Below are positions 43,996-53,524 of a stretch of 64,000 nucleotides of DNA, in pieces; position 1 is the stretch's first letter; each line of letters starts with the position of its first letter. A program made the position numbers and the translations under genes. The notes under the pieces are model-generated. The model worked only from the letters and a program-made list of their open reading frames with translations, had not been told where the DNA came from and did no database searches. This DNA is from CAZJRQ01 sp964548535. Its GTDB lineage: Bacteria > Bacillota > Clostridia > Oscillospirales > Ruminococcaceae. The stretch covers positions 124,001 through 188,000 of the forward strand of contig CAZJRQ010000001.1 in assembly GCA_964548535.1 (NCBI GenBank), written 5' to 3'.

Positions 43996-44664
43996 TCATA
44001 CGGAATTTATACATTCCAAAATTTCTCTAGTTATGTGTTCTATAGCAAGTGGCTTTTCGCCATCGCTACAGTTAACTATTTTCCACCCCATTTTATTAGA
44101 AGCATACAGCGCAGCTTCCCTACATCTCTCAAGAAATTTAATATTTGCCTCATGAATATCCTTTTTATTCTCATCTCCGCTATAACGCTTTGACATCAAT
44201 TTCTGAGATATTTCGATTGGCATATCCAAAAAAATCACACTGTCAGGTCTTGGCAAACCAAGCCTAACATATTCGTAATCGCATAGCCATTCAATATATT
44301 CATTCCAACAAGATTTATCAAGCTTTACCATTTGGTAAATACAATTTGATGTTACATATCTTGCCGCTAATATAAGTGACCCATTTTTATAATCATTTTC
44401 CCAAAACTTTTTATAGCTTGCATATCTATCCACAGCATAAAAACTCGACGCTGCATAAGCATTTACCTCGTCGGCATTATCTGAAAACTCTCCGTTTAGA
44501 TACATTTTGACAAGTGTTGATGACTGCTGCTCATAGTCTGGAAAACTAATAGCTTTAAGTTTAACACCACTTGATATTAGAAGTTTCGAAACCAAATCAA
44601 ACTGCGTTGATTTTCCACTGCCATCTAATCCTTCAATTACTATTAAACGCGGCTTATTTGACAT
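43996..44664 (-). CDS. tmk: Thymidylate kinase
   Basis: Phosphorylates dTMP to dTDP. 222 residues with P-loop EGLDGSGKST at the N terminus, FPDYEQQSS, the YAVDRYASYK segment (DR motif) and a LID-like SKRYSGDENKKDIHEAN. It is somewhat diverged from classical Tmk, and related deoxynucleoside kinases exist, but the overlap of its start with thyX (11 bases) argues for thymidylate supply. Confidence 0.87.
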   Translation of the reverse strand: MSNKPRLIVIEGLDGSGKSTQFDLVSKLLISSGVKLKAISFPDYEQQSSTLVKMYLNGEFSDNADEVNAYAASSFYAVDRYASYKKFWENDYKNGSLILAARYVTSNCIYQMVKLDKSCWNEYIEWLCDYEYVRLGLPRPDSVIFLDMPIEISQKLMSKRYSGDENKKDIHEANIKFLERCREAALYASNKMGWKIVNCSDGEKPLAIEHITREILECINSV

Positions 44665-45427
44665 TTTTAAGCTCCTTAAAATTCTTTATAACCTCATTCA
44701 TTTTTCCGCAAGTCATCTTACCCTCAGGGCACTTACCGTCTCTAACACAAGCAGGTCCAGCATTTTTAAATACAGTTGGTGCAACTTGACAGCAAAGTCT
44801 TAACATCTCTGTAGCAACTGCTCTAATCTCCCACTGTGCTCTATTACAGCATCTAAGCTTAAAGAAATTAATCAGTGAACGAGCATTCATAGTAACAATC
44901 ATCTTAGTATTGCAGGCGTTTGGAAGCACAAATCTTGCATCTTCAATAGCTTTTTTTTGCGCTCTTTGTTTAGCCGTTTTTTCGTTAAATCCCTCAGATA
45001 TAAACGTTTTATAATGATTATCTTTCAAAATATCAGCAAGCTTATTATAAGTTTCTATTGAAGATTTCATTTGTTCATTGAAAATTTCCAAAGCTGTTTC
45101 GTCATTAGAAATCTCTGGAGGAGTCACAAACTTAAAATTAGTTTCCTCAACATATCTTTGACTTTGAACAGAAAAAGAAGCAATTCTATGTCTAGTTACT
45201 TCAGCAAGAAAAGAGCGAGAAACTTCTTCAATCCCAAAAGTAAAAGAGATATGCTCAATAGGACTTTCATGTCCAATTGAAGCAAGCATTTCAAGAAAAC
45301 TTTCAACCTTTTCGTCAGTCAAACCATCCATTAGCGAATCAATATCACTGCTAGCATAGCAAAGCTTAGCCGCTGTAGCAATTATTTTTTCTGGATTTGG
45401 AGTATGTGTAATTAAAGCAACCTTCAT
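44654..45427 (-). CDS. thyX: Flavin-dependent thymidylate synthase
   Basis: 257 residues. Makes dTMP from dUMP with methylene-THF and FAD/NADPH. The ThyX motif RHRIASFSVQSQRY (RHRxxSxxxxSxR) is intact, followed by YVEETNFKFVTPP. First gene of a seven-gene minus-strand run that also holds tmk and fthC. The terminal CVRDGKCPEGKMTCGK cluster is Cys-rich. GGGGG-like site precedes the ATG. Confidence 0.94.
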   Translation of the reverse strand: MKVALITHTPNPEKIIATAAKLCYASSDIDSLMDGLTDEKVESFLEMLASIGHESPIEHISFTFGIEEVSRSFLAEVTRHRIASFSVQSQRYVEETNFKFVTPPEISNDETALEIFNEQMKSSIETYNKLADILKDNHYKTFISEGFNEKTAKQRAQKKAIEDARFVLPNACNTKMIVTMNARSLINFFKLRCCNRAQWEIRAVATEMLRLCCQVAPTVFKNAGPACVRDGKCPEGKMTCGKMNEVIKNFKELKNVK

Positions 45428-45478
45428 CTTATTATATCCCCCTGAAAATTAATTAAACAACTAAAACATATTTATAAC

Positions 45479-45507
45479 ATTATATCATTTTTTTTTTGAT
45501 AAGTCAA
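45479..45507 (-). promoter_or_regulatory. Sigma-A promoter of the thyX operon
   Basis: On the minus strand TTGACT (45502-45507), 17 bases, TATAAT (45479-45484). It begins right after the recN terminator. Confidence 0.75.
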
Positions 45508-45510
45508 CAA

Positions 45511-45538
45511 AAAAGGCGGTTTTTTACTGCCTTTAAAT
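45511..45538 (-). terminator. Terminator after recN
   Basis: On the minus strand AAAGGCAGT and a C-rich partner CCGCCTTT form a short imperfect stem, followed by TTTTTTG. It separates the recN and thyX transcription units. Confidence 0.7.
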
Positions 45539-45542
45539 GATA

Positions 45543-47207
45543 TTATTCTATGTCTTTTAATAATTGCTCCGCATTTTCTAGCATAAGCGGTGTTATGTTT
45601 TCACCACCCATTATGCGGGCAATTTCATATTTACGCTCTTCGAAATCCAGACTTTTTACTGTTGTCACAGTTCTTTCTTCCACAATGTTTTTCTCAATAA
45701 GCAGGTGATTATCTGCCATTACCGCCATTTGAGCAAGATGTGTAACACAAATAACCTGTCTATATTTGGATATCTGCTTTAGTTTTAAGCCGATTTTTTG
45801 AGCAGCTCGTCCGCTTACACCAGTATCGATTTCATCAAAAATTAGTGTTCCGATGCTATCTTTATCAGCGATTACGTTCTTCAAAGCTAACATGATACGT
45901 GAAAGCTCACCACCTGATGCAATTTTAGCAATAGGCTTAGGTTCTTCGCCAACATTGGCAGAAATAAGAAATTCAATTGTATCCATACCGTTCAGTGTCA
46001 GCTTGCCAACCTTTTGCTCAACAACCAGTTTCACTTTTGGCATATTTAAAAACTCTAGCTCTTCTGTTACCTGTGTAATGAACTTTTCCGACGCTTTTTT
46101 TCTAAATGCAGAAAGATCCTTTGCTTTTTTGGATACTTCAGAAAGAAGCTTATCTTTTTTAGCGATTAAGTCTGACAAGTCCTGTTCGCTATTAAGTAAA
46201 TCATCAAGTTCATTTTTTGATTTATCCAGCGTATTCAAAACATCACTAAGATCAGGTCCAAATTTCTTTTTAATCTTCTTTAGTTCCTCGTAACGTCTGT
46301 TTAAATAATCATATCTTTTAGGATCAACTTCTAGCTTATTAAGCAAGGATGACAGCTCTTCAGCAATATCTGCGAGTTCAATTTGTGCCGATGACAATCT
46401 GCTAGAAATAGGATCTAACGCCGACCAGACATCCGTATAATTAGAAACCGAATTATTAGCATCTAAAACTAACTCAACTGCACCAGCATTATCGTCATTT
46501 CCGTTAAGAATTTGATTTGCCGACATTATCGCATCATATAAAATAACTGAGTTTTTAGAAAGCTCCAGCTCTTCATCAACTTGAACATCTTCATCCTCTA
46601 AAATATTCAGACTCTCTATTTCTTCAATAGTTTGCTCAAGTTCTTCAATTTTAAAAGCTTTTTTATTTGCATCAACATTAAGCTGATTAATTTTTCTAGC
46701 GAGTTGTTGCAGTTCCTTAAAAGATTTTTGATATGCTAAAACCATATCTCCAGCATCAGCGAAATTATCTATAATATATATGTGCTTTTCGGGTGCCATA
46801 AGTATTTGATTATCATGCTGACCATGAATATTTACAAGAAGTTCACCGATCTCACGCAGAACAGATACATTCACGCTTCGTGAATTAACTCTTGCTACAC
46901 TTCCACCATCATATCTAATTTCTCTAGTCAAAAACAACTGCCCGTCATCATGAGAAATACCTATCTCATCAAGCTTTTCAAGCACATGATTATCCATATC
47001 AGTGAATTCAGCGGAAATAATTGCCTTATCAGCACCAGTTCTAACTATATCTTTTGTTACTCTTTGACCAAGAATTGCATTAATTCCATTAATCAAAATC
47101 GATTTTCCTGCACCAGTTTCGCCTGTAAAAACATTCAAATTATTTGTAAACTCAATATTCGCACTTTGTATAACTGCGAGATTTTCTATATATAATTCTT
47201 TTAACAT
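45543..47207 (-). CDS. recN: DNA repair protein RecN
   Basis: SMC-like double-strand-break repair ATPase. 554 residues from ATG 47207 (MLKELYIENLAVI): Walker A GETGAGKSILING, two long coiled coils around a central hinge (about 160-360), GGELSRIMLALK signature and Walker B LIFDEIDTGVSGRAAQ. AAGGA lies 10 bases before the ATG. In most spore-forming Firmicutes spoIVB and spo0A come next; here a terminator and thyX follow instead. Confidence 0.94.
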   Translation of the reverse strand: MLKELYIENLAVIQSANIEFTNNLNVFTGETGAGKSILINGINAILGQRVTKDIVRTGADKAIISAEFTDMDNHVLEKLDEIGISHDDGQLFLTREIRYDGGSVARVNSRSVNVSVLREIGELLVNIHGQHDNQILMAPEKHIYIIDNFADAGDMVLAYQKSFKELQQLARKINQLNVDANKKAFKIEELEQTIEEIESLNILEDEDVQVDEELELSKNSVILYDAIMSANQILNGNDDNAGAVELVLDANNSVSNYTDVWSALDPISSRLSSAQIELADIAEELSSLLNKLEVDPKRYDYLNRRYEELKKIKKKFGPDLSDVLNTLDKSKNELDDLLNSEQDLSDLIAKKDKLLSEVSKKAKDLSAFRKKASEKFITQVTEELEFLNMPKVKLVVEQKVGKLTLNGMDTIEFLISANVGEEPKPIAKIASGGELSRIMLALKNVIADKDSIGTLIFDEIDTGVSGRAAQKIGLKLKQISKYRQVICVTHLAQMAVMADNHLLIEKNIVEERTVTTVKSLDFEERKYEIARIMGGENITPLMLENAEQLLKDIE

Positions 47208-47228
47208 ATCTATCAAATCCTTGCAAAA

Positions 47229-47690
47229 TTATCGGTTTGTTACTAAACTAAGTTCTTTTACCAATCGCGATGCATCTTTTTCCGTTCGCATAAGCATGAA
47301 AATCGTGTCATCACCAGCAATTGTACCCACAATATTTTCTAGATCAGCATTGTCGAGCTTTGCGCAAACAGCCTGTGCCATTCCAGTATGACACTTAACC
47401 ACGACCGTATTTACAGCATAATCAACAGAAACTACTGCATCTGAAAGCAATTTTAAAATCATGCTATCCTTTTGATCAATATAATTTCTCTTCAAAACCG
47501 GAACAGCATATTTGTAATTTCCAGATGCTACGCAGGTTTTAATAAGAGCTAACTCTTTTATATCCCGTGAAACAGTAGCTTGAGTTACATCACAATTATT
47601 TTCAGCCAAAATTTTCTGTAAATCTTCTTGAGTGCTAATGTTATTTTCAGATACCAACTTCAAAATCAAATTATGTCTTTTATTTTTCAT
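47229..47690 (-). CDS. argR: Arginine repressor
   Basis: 153 residues: N-terminal winged helix (KRHNLILKLVSENNISTQEDLQKILAENNCDVTQATVSRDIKELAL) and C-terminal hexamerisation/arginine-binding domain (VNTVVVKCHTGMAQAVCAKLD...IVGTIAGDDTIFMLMRTE with the GTIAGDDT loop). Located between nadK and recN as in Bacillus (ahrC). GAGGAGAA precedes the start. Confidence 0.94.
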   Translation of the reverse strand: MKNKRHNLILKLVSENNISTQEDLQKILAENNCDVTQATVSRDIKELALIKTCVASGNYKYAVPVLKRNYIDQKDSMILKLLSDAVVSVDYAVNTVVVKCHTGMAQAVCAKLDNADLENIVGTIAGDDTIFMLMRTEKDASRLVKELSLVTNR

Positions 47691-47693
47691 ATT

Positions 47694-48572
47694 CTAATTC
47701 TCCTCCAAAGTTTCTTTTAAAGGCTGCATAAGTTTTTTATTTATCGATGTAAAAAAGCTTCCACCGGTTATATCAATTATTGATAAGTATAAATCAGACT
47801 TAGAAATTCGTATAAGTTCAGTGTTAGAAAGCTTATAAACAATATTTCCGTCAACATTTACAACTGAATTAGTATTGTTGTTACAGTGGCATTTAACCTC
47901 TAAAACACTATCAGGCAAAAGCAACATTGAACGAGCAAAAAGTGAATGCGGACAAATCTGTGTAAATTCGATACACTCCATATTCGGCTCAATAATTGGA
48001 CCTCCCGCTGACAATGAATAAGCTGTTGCACCTGTAGCAGTAGAAAAAATAATTCCGTCAGCCCTAAGCGATGATATAACTTGTCCGCTTTTAGTTACTT
48101 CAAAATCCACAATTTTGCAATCATCACTCTTGCTTATAACGACATCATTTAAAGCATTAAAATCAAGCAAAACTCCATTATCGCAAATAACCTCAACCTT
48201 TAACATCATTCTCCTACTAAGTGTATATTTACCGTGACACAAACACCTAAGCATCTCGAGTTCACTGTGTTCAAGTGAAGCCATAAACCCAAGTCTTCCA
48301 CAATTTATACCTAGTATAGGTTTATCATAAACAGCTGCTATATTAGCACATTTTAATATTGTTCCGTCACCGCCGATAACTACCACAATATCTGAGCTTT
48401 TGACGCATATATCTTCATCAGAAAAATTTATATAACCAAGCAGAGAAAACTCACGCTGATAGCATTTATCCATATAAATTGAAACATTCTCTTGATTTAA
48501 AATCTGACAAGCACCAATAGTATACTCCCTGCAATTAGTCTTATCAAGATTTGGGAAAATATATGCGTTCAT
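47694..48572 (-). CDS. nadK: NAD kinase
   Basis: Phosphorylates NAD to NADP. 292 residues with the GGDGT motif (VVIGGDGTILKCANIA), GINCGRLGFMASLE, LNDVVISK and TGATAYSLSAGGPII. GAGGTGAA precedes the ATG. It ends 3 bases before argR, so the two genes are cotranscribed. Confidence 0.95.
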   Translation of the reverse strand: MNAYIFPNLDKTNCREYTIGACQILNQENVSIYMDKCYQREFSLLGYINFSDEDICVKSSDIVVVIGGDGTILKCANIAAVYDKPILGINCGRLGFMASLEHSELEMLRCLCHGKYTLSRRMMLKVEVICDNGVLLDFNALNDVVISKSDDCKIVDFEVTKSGQVISSLRADGIIFSTATGATAYSLSAGGPIIEPNMECIEFTQICPHSLFARSMLLLPDSVLEVKCHCNNNTNSVVNVDGNIVYKLSNTELIRISKSDLYLSIIDITGGSFFTSINKKLMQPLKETLEEN

Positions 48573-48583
48573 TTTAATTCACC

Positions 48584-49387
48584 TCAATTTTCGAAGCTTG
48601 TAAAAGCCTCGTCTACTAGTAGTTTAAAATCATAAATAAAGTCATTTTCTTGTGTATTTGATTTGCCTAAAAAAGCTAAATACTCAATATTTCCATCTCC
48701 GCCCCTAATGGACGAAAAAGTAAGTCCTAAAAGATTAAACCCACACATTCTGGCAAAATTCAAAACGTCCGAAAGTACAACAACATGAGTCTTACGGTCT
48801 TTGACAATGCCTTTTTTATTTAGAGCTTTTTTTCCAGCCTCAAACTGCGGCTTAATTAATATAATAATCTCACCATTGTCGCACAAACAATCATATAGTA
48901 TTTTTAAAACAAGCTTAAGAGAAATAAATGACAAATCAACACTCATAAACGATACATCTTCATTAAAAAATTCTCGAGTAAGATTCTTTACATTTGTTCC
49001 TTCACAATTAATAACTCGATTGTCATTAATCAATTTATCCGCCAATTGGTCATGACCAACATCAATAGCATAAACCTTTTTTGCATCGTTATCAAGCATA
49101 ACTTCTGTAAATCCACCAGTTGATGCTCCAATATCAGCACATACTTTACTATTTATATCAAAATCAAAAGATGTAAAAGCCTGTTCAAGTTTTAATGCAC
49201 CGCGTCCAACATAATTTAAATCCTTAACTACTACCTCAACGCAATCATCTTTTGCAACAGTTGCTGACGGCTTAGAAATATTCTTGCCATTTATTAATAC
49301 ACCATTATTTTTAATCATTAGCTTTGCTCTTTCACGACTTTGAGCATATCCATTCTCAACCAAATATAAATCAATTCTTTTACACAT
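48584..49387 (-). CDS. tlyA: TlyA family RNA methyltransferase
   Basis: 267 residues: N-terminal S4 RNA-binding domain (RIDLYLVENGYAQSRERAKLMIKNNGVLINGK) and FtsJ-like methyltransferase (VCADIGASTGGFTEVMLDNDAKKVYAIDVG). Homologues 2'-O-methylate 16S and 23S rRNA. The ATG at 49387 (MCKRIDLY) has GAGGGA upstream inside dxs and overlaps the dxs stop by 8 bases. The longer frame from 49405 is unlikely. Confidence 0.92.
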   Translation of the reverse strand: MCKRIDLYLVENGYAQSRERAKLMIKNNGVLINGKNISKPSATVAKDDCVEVVVKDLNYVGRGALKLEQAFTSFDFDINSKVCADIGASTGGFTEVMLDNDAKKVYAIDVGHDQLADKLINDNRVINCEGTNVKNLTREFFNEDVSFMSVDLSFISLKLVLKILYDCLCDNGEIIILIKPQFEAGKKALNKKGIVKDRKTHVVVLSDVLNFARMCGFNLLGLTFSSIRGGDGNIEYLAFLGKSNTQENDFIYDFKLLVDEAFTSFEN

Positions 49388-51230
49388 TTTCAAGAAATCC
49401 CTCAATTTCTCCAGCCATTTTTTCTGGAGAAAGACCTAAATTATCAAGCAACGAATTTACTTTGCCATGCTTTACAAAATCATCAATATTCTTTACAATC
49501 ACATTTTTACACTTGACACTAACTATCTCTGAAATTGATCCATATTTATATGCCTCTTCAAAGAAAAATACCGCCTTGTAATTCGAAATTATATCAACAA
49601 TCTCATCTTCAACTGGAAAAATTTTAACTAACTTTAACGTATCAAAATCAATCCCTTTATTATTAAGCATTTCTTTGGCTGCAAGTACATTATTATACAG
49701 CCTGCCATATGTAACAACTAATACTCCATTGCCAGAATCATTATAAGTAAAAGATGTATTTACATTAGTTTTATCATATACCGACTTGTCGTTTCCTCTA
49801 GGATATCGAACCGCAACTATGCCTTTGTCTTTATTGATAGATTTGTGCATGCATAGCCGTAATTCTTCATAGCATGACGGAGAATAAATTGTAACATTGG
49901 GTATTGATGTTAAAAATGAAACATCAAATATTCCCTGATGAGTATCACCATCATCACCTACAATTCCAGCCCTATCAACGCCAATTACAGCATGAGTATT
50001 GCATAACGCCAAATCATGAATAAGCTGATCATAACTTCTTTGCAAAAAAGATGAATACACGGCGAATACTGGTACCATACCCATTGTCGCAAGTCCAGCA
50101 CTAAATGTTACTGCATGTTCTTCCGCGATTCCTACGTCAAAAAAACGTTCGGGATATGCCTTATAAAAATATTGCAACCCAGTGCCATACTTCATCGCCG
50201 CAGTTACTGCACAGATCTTTTTATTCTCACGACCCATTTTTGTAAGCTCTTTACCAAAAATTGATGAAAAACTATCTGGCAAAACAACATCAGGATTTCC
50301 TGTAGCAATTTCAAAAGACCCGACACCATGATATTCACCAGGATTTTCTTCTGCTGGTTCATACCCCTTACCTTTTACAGTATTTACATGAACAACAACA
50401 GGTCTATTCATTGCTTTTGCAGTCTTAAAGCCATATTCAAGCTCTTCTATATTATGACCGTCAATTGGACCTACAAACGCAAATCCCAAATCCTCAAACA
50501 TTGTACTATTTAAAATCAAATTTTTAACAGCGTTTTTAGATGATTTCATTGCAGTTTTTATCGGCTTACCAACTAGCGGAGTTTTATCTAGTGCTCTTTC
50601 AACCACAGTTTTAGTTTTGTGATATGACTCCTTAGTTCTAAGTGTAGACAAATATTTTGCCATACTTCCTACATTTTTTGAAATAGACATCTCATTATGA
50701 TTTAAGATGATTATTAAATTAGTATTACTTTTTCCAGCATTATTTAAACCCTCATATACAAGTCCGCCAGTGAATGCACCGTCACCTAATATAGCAACGG
50801 TATGATGAGGATTTCCGCTGATTTTCATCGCAGTAGCAATTCCTAATGCGGCCGAAACTGAATTTGAACTGTGTCCGCTAATAAAAGCGTCATGCTCAGA
50901 TTCATCAGGACGACAAAATCCTGAAATTCCGTTTTCTTGTCTTAAAGTATCAAATTTTTTTAATCTTCCAGTTAAAATTTTATGAGTATAAGATTGATGC
51001 CCTACATCCCACACTATTTTATCTTTAGGTGATTCAAAAACTCTATGAACAGCCAATGACAACTCGACAGCACCTAAATTTGATGCCAAATGCCCACCAT
51101 TGTGTGAAACAGTGTCAATAAGAATTTCTCTAATATCCCCACAAATTTCATTGCACTGAGAAATTGTCAAGCTACGCAAATCATTCGGCAAATTCATATT
51201 ATATAAATCCGACTTTTTAATTTCAGACAT
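49380..51230 (-). CDS. dxs: 1-deoxy-D-xylulose-5-phosphate synthase
   Basis: First enzyme of the methylerythritol pathway; condenses pyruvate and glyceraldehyde-3-phosphate using thiamine diphosphate. 616 residues: SHNGGHLASNLGAVELSLAVH, WDVGHQSYTHKILTGR, thiamine-binding GDGAFTGGLVYEGLNNAG...NHNEMSIS, transketolase central domain EEHAVTFSAGLATMG and DRAGIVGDDGDTHQG. Coupled to tlyA and close behind ispA. Confidence 0.96.
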   Translation of the reverse strand: MSEIKKSDLYNMNLPNDLRSLTISQCNEICGDIREILIDTVSHNGGHLASNLGAVELSLAVHRVFESPKDKIVWDVGHQSYTHKILTGRLKKFDTLRQENGISGFCRPDESEHDAFISGHSSNSVSAALGIATAMKISGNPHHTVAILGDGAFTGGLVYEGLNNAGKSNTNLIIILNHNEMSISKNVGSMAKYLSTLRTKESYHKTKTVVERALDKTPLVGKPIKTAMKSSKNAVKNLILNSTMFEDLGFAFVGPIDGHNIEELEYGFKTAKAMNRPVVVHVNTVKGKGYEPAEENPGEYHGVGSFEIATGNPDVVLPDSFSSIFGKELTKMGRENKKICAVTAAMKYGTGLQYFYKAYPERFFDVGIAEEHAVTFSAGLATMGMVPVFAVYSSFLQRSYDQLIHDLALCNTHAVIGVDRAGIVGDDGDTHQGIFDVSFLTSIPNVTIYSPSCYEELRLCMHKSINKDKGIVAVRYPRGNDKSVYDKTNVNTSFTYNDSGNGVLVVTYGRLYNNVLAAKEMLNNKGIDFDTLKLVKIFPVEDEIVDIISNYKAVFFFEEAYKYGSISEIVSVKCKNVIVKNIDDFVKHGKVNSLLDNLGLSPEKMAGEIEGFLENV

Positions 51231-51248
51231 TATTTAGTTGCCCCCATT

Positions 51249-52139
51249 TTAACTACGTCTGTCTAGCAGACTTTCTGTAAGATCATAAAGAAAACCATTT
51301 TTTTCAAACTGGTCAAGATAACTAAGCGCTTCTTTAGTAAGTCTATCAGCCTCAACGTATGATTCATCAAGTCCCATTAAAGAAACATAGGTATTCTTAC
51401 TTTGCTGATTATCACTGCCAATTGGCTTTCCGAGCTCTTCAAAAGTACTCGTAACATCCAAGATATCATCAACAATTTGAAATGCTCTTCCTAAAGCTGA
51501 AGCATATTGTGCGGCATACGGAATTTTATCAAAAGCACCTGCTAAAATAACACCGCTAATGCAAGCAGATTCAATTAATGCACCTGTTTTGTACTCTTGA
51601 ATTGTATTTAAAGTTTCAATTGTAACATCATGTCCCTCTGATTGCAAATCAATAACCTGGCCGCCAATCATGCCGTTCGCACCAATGGATTTTGATAGTA
51701 CAGAAACTAACATAACTGCAGTTCGCGCTGAAATTCGCTCCTCAAGTGCTGCCTGTGAAATAACCTCAAACGGCAAAGTATTTAAAGCGTCACCAGCAAG
51801 CAGTGCTACATTTTCAGGAAAAGACTTATGGCATGAAGGTTTGCCACGTCTAAAATCATCATTATCCATGCAAGGCAAATCATCATGAATTAACGAAAAT
51901 GTATGAATCATCTCAATAGTGCATGCTATATCAAGAACCTTTGAAACATGACCGCCGCACATCTTATAAAACTCTAACATCAAGATAGGTCGAAGTCTTT
52001 TTCCACCTGCCATTAAAGAGTATTCCATTGCCTCAAGCACAACACCTTGCATCTCTGGCTTATCAGCGGTAAATTTCAAAAGTTCTTTTTCAATTAACTC
52101 GCAATATTCATTAAGAATTTTTTCGTTATTCTGTGTCAT
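51249..52139 (-). CDS. ispA: Polyprenyl synthetase (farnesyl diphosphate synthase type)
   Basis: 296 residues with GGKRLRP, first aspartate motif HDDLPCMDNDD (DDxxxxD type), AGDALNTLPFEV, GGQVIDLQSEG and second motif QIVDDILDVT. The DDxxxxD spacing is characteristic of bacterial short-chain FPP synthases. Supplies precursors for undecaprenyl phosphate and menaquinone-type chains. GGAGG stands 6 bases before the ATG at 52139, overlapping the xseB stop. Confidence 0.94.
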   Translation of the reverse strand: MTQNNEKILNEYCELIEKELLKFTADKPEMQGVVLEAMEYSLMAGGKRLRPILMLEFYKMCGGHVSKVLDIACTIEMIHTFSLIHDDLPCMDNDDFRRGKPSCHKSFPENVALLAGDALNTLPFEVISQAALEERISARTAVMLVSVLSKSIGANGMIGGQVIDLQSEGHDVTIETLNTIQEYKTGALIESACISGVILAGAFDKIPYAAQYASALGRAFQIVDDILDVTSTFEELGKPIGSDNQQSKNTYVSLMGLDESYVEADRLTKEALSYLDQFEKNGFLYDLTESLLDRRS

Positions 52140-52320
52140 ATACATCCTCCGTTGCTAATGTTTTAACCTGCAATTTTGCATTTTCTAACGACTTTTTACA
52201 ATCAACTGAAAGTGTCATACCCTCTTTATACAAATCAAGAGCCTCATCAAGCTCAAGCTTGTTGCTTTCAAGAGCCTTTACAATTTCATCCAATCTTTTC
52301 ATTGAATCTTCAAAACTCAT
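52126..52320 (-). CDS. xseB: Exodeoxyribonuclease VII small subunit
   Basis: 64 residues from ATG 52320: MSFEDSMKRLDEIVKALE followed by ELDEALDLYKEGMTLSVDCKKSLENA, the whole of the XseB family pattern. It binds the large subunit to form the single-strand nuclease. AAAGGAA precedes the ATG. Starts 20 bases after xseA and overlaps ispA by 14 bases. Confidence 0.95.
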   Translation of the reverse strand: MSFEDSMKRLDEIVKALESNKLELDEALDLYKEGMTLSVDCKKSLENAKLQVKTLATEDVYDTE

Positions 52321-52339
52321 ATTACTATTTCCTTTCACA

Positions 52340-53524
52340 TCAGTTCACTGTAGCGGTACATTTGGAATCACTAAATCTAATTTCAATCTTATCTCCACTG
52401 TTAACCTGCTTTGCAGAATAAACTACTTTACTATCCTTAGTTGTAATAGAATATCCTCTATCTAGAACATTAAATGGACTAAGTGCCGTTAGCTGAACTG
52501 CAAATTTATCTAGCTGTGCAGACTCTTTTGAAATCCTCGATGAAATACTATTGGTTAGTCTATTATCATACTGCTTAAGCTTTAAAATATTTTCATCTAA
52601 AATTCTATCAGGCGAATTTAATTTAAACTTTAAATCTATTTCATTTATTCTATTAAATTTGCTATCAATAAACTTGTTAATAGCATTGTCAATTTTTTTA
52701 GTCATTAAACCGCAAGCAGAAATCAGTTCAGAAATATCTGGTACTGCAAGTTCTGCGGCCGCTGACGGTGTTGGTGCTCGTAAATCCGCTGCATAGTCGG
52801 CTAGAGTAGTATCAGTTTCATGGCCAACTGCTGAAATAATAGGTTTTTGACACGAATAAATTGTCATTGCAACTTTTTCACTATTAAAAGGCATTAAATC
52901 CTCAAGCGAACCGCCGCCACGGGCCAAAATTATAACATCACAATCGCTTTTATCAGCGGCTGACAATCCTAAAGAAATTGAATTTACAGCCTCACTTCCC
53001 TGAACTTGTGTTGGATAAACTTCAACAATACCAATTGGGAATCTTCTTGACAATACATTTTTAACATCCTGTAAAACAGCACCAGTAAGAGATGTTACAA
53101 CAGCAATTTTCTTAGGTAAAACTGGGATTAGCTTTTTACTCGACTGCTCAAACACACCAATTTTGCCGAGCTTAGTTTTCAACTGCTCGATACTCGTATG
53201 CAACGCGCCAGCGCCTAAAGGCTGAATATCAGAAGCTTTAATTTGATAAACTCCATCACGCTCGTATACATCAAGATTTCCAGTTACTAAAACGCTCATG
53301 CCATTTTCAGGTGCAAACTTCAATTTTTTTACACTGCTTGAGAACATCACACATTTAACTGCACAATCTTCATCCTTCAAAGTAAAATAAGCATGACCTG
53401 ATTTATAGTTCACATTAAAGTTAGAAAGTTCACCTCGAACTGCAATTCCTTGCAGTTTTAAATCGGACTGAATTTTAAACTGAACATATTTATTTAATTG
53501 TGTTACAGAAAGTATTGAGGACAT
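52340..53524 (-). CDS. xseA: Exodeoxyribonuclease VII large subunit
   Basis: 394 residues: N-terminal OB fold (LQGIAVRGELSNFNVNYKSGHAYFTLKDEDCAVKCVMF), catalytic domain with RRFPIGIVEVYPTQVQG, DVIILARGGGSLEDLMPFNSE and PIISAVGHETDTTLADYAADLRAPTPSAAAELAVP, and a helical C terminus with VLDRGYSI. Processive degradation of single-stranded DNA. Immediately follows the TsaD paralogue. Confidence 0.96.
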   Translation of the reverse strand: MSSILSVTQLNKYVQFKIQSDLKLQGIAVRGELSNFNVNYKSGHAYFTLKDEDCAVKCVMFSSSVKKLKFAPENGMSVLVTGNLDVYERDGVYQIKASDIQPLGAGALHTSIEQLKTKLGKIGVFEQSSKKLIPVLPKKIAVVTSLTGAVLQDVKNVLSRRFPIGIVEVYPTQVQGSEAVNSISLGLSAADKSDCDVIILARGGGSLEDLMPFNSEKVAMTIYSCQKPIISAVGHETDTTLADYAADLRAPTPSAAAELAVPDISELISACGLMTKKIDNAINKFIDSKFNRINEIDLKFKLNSPDRILDENILKLKQYDNRLTNSISSRISKESAQLDKFAVQLTALSPFNVLDRGYSITTKDSKVVYSAKQVNSGDKIEIRFSDSKCTATVN

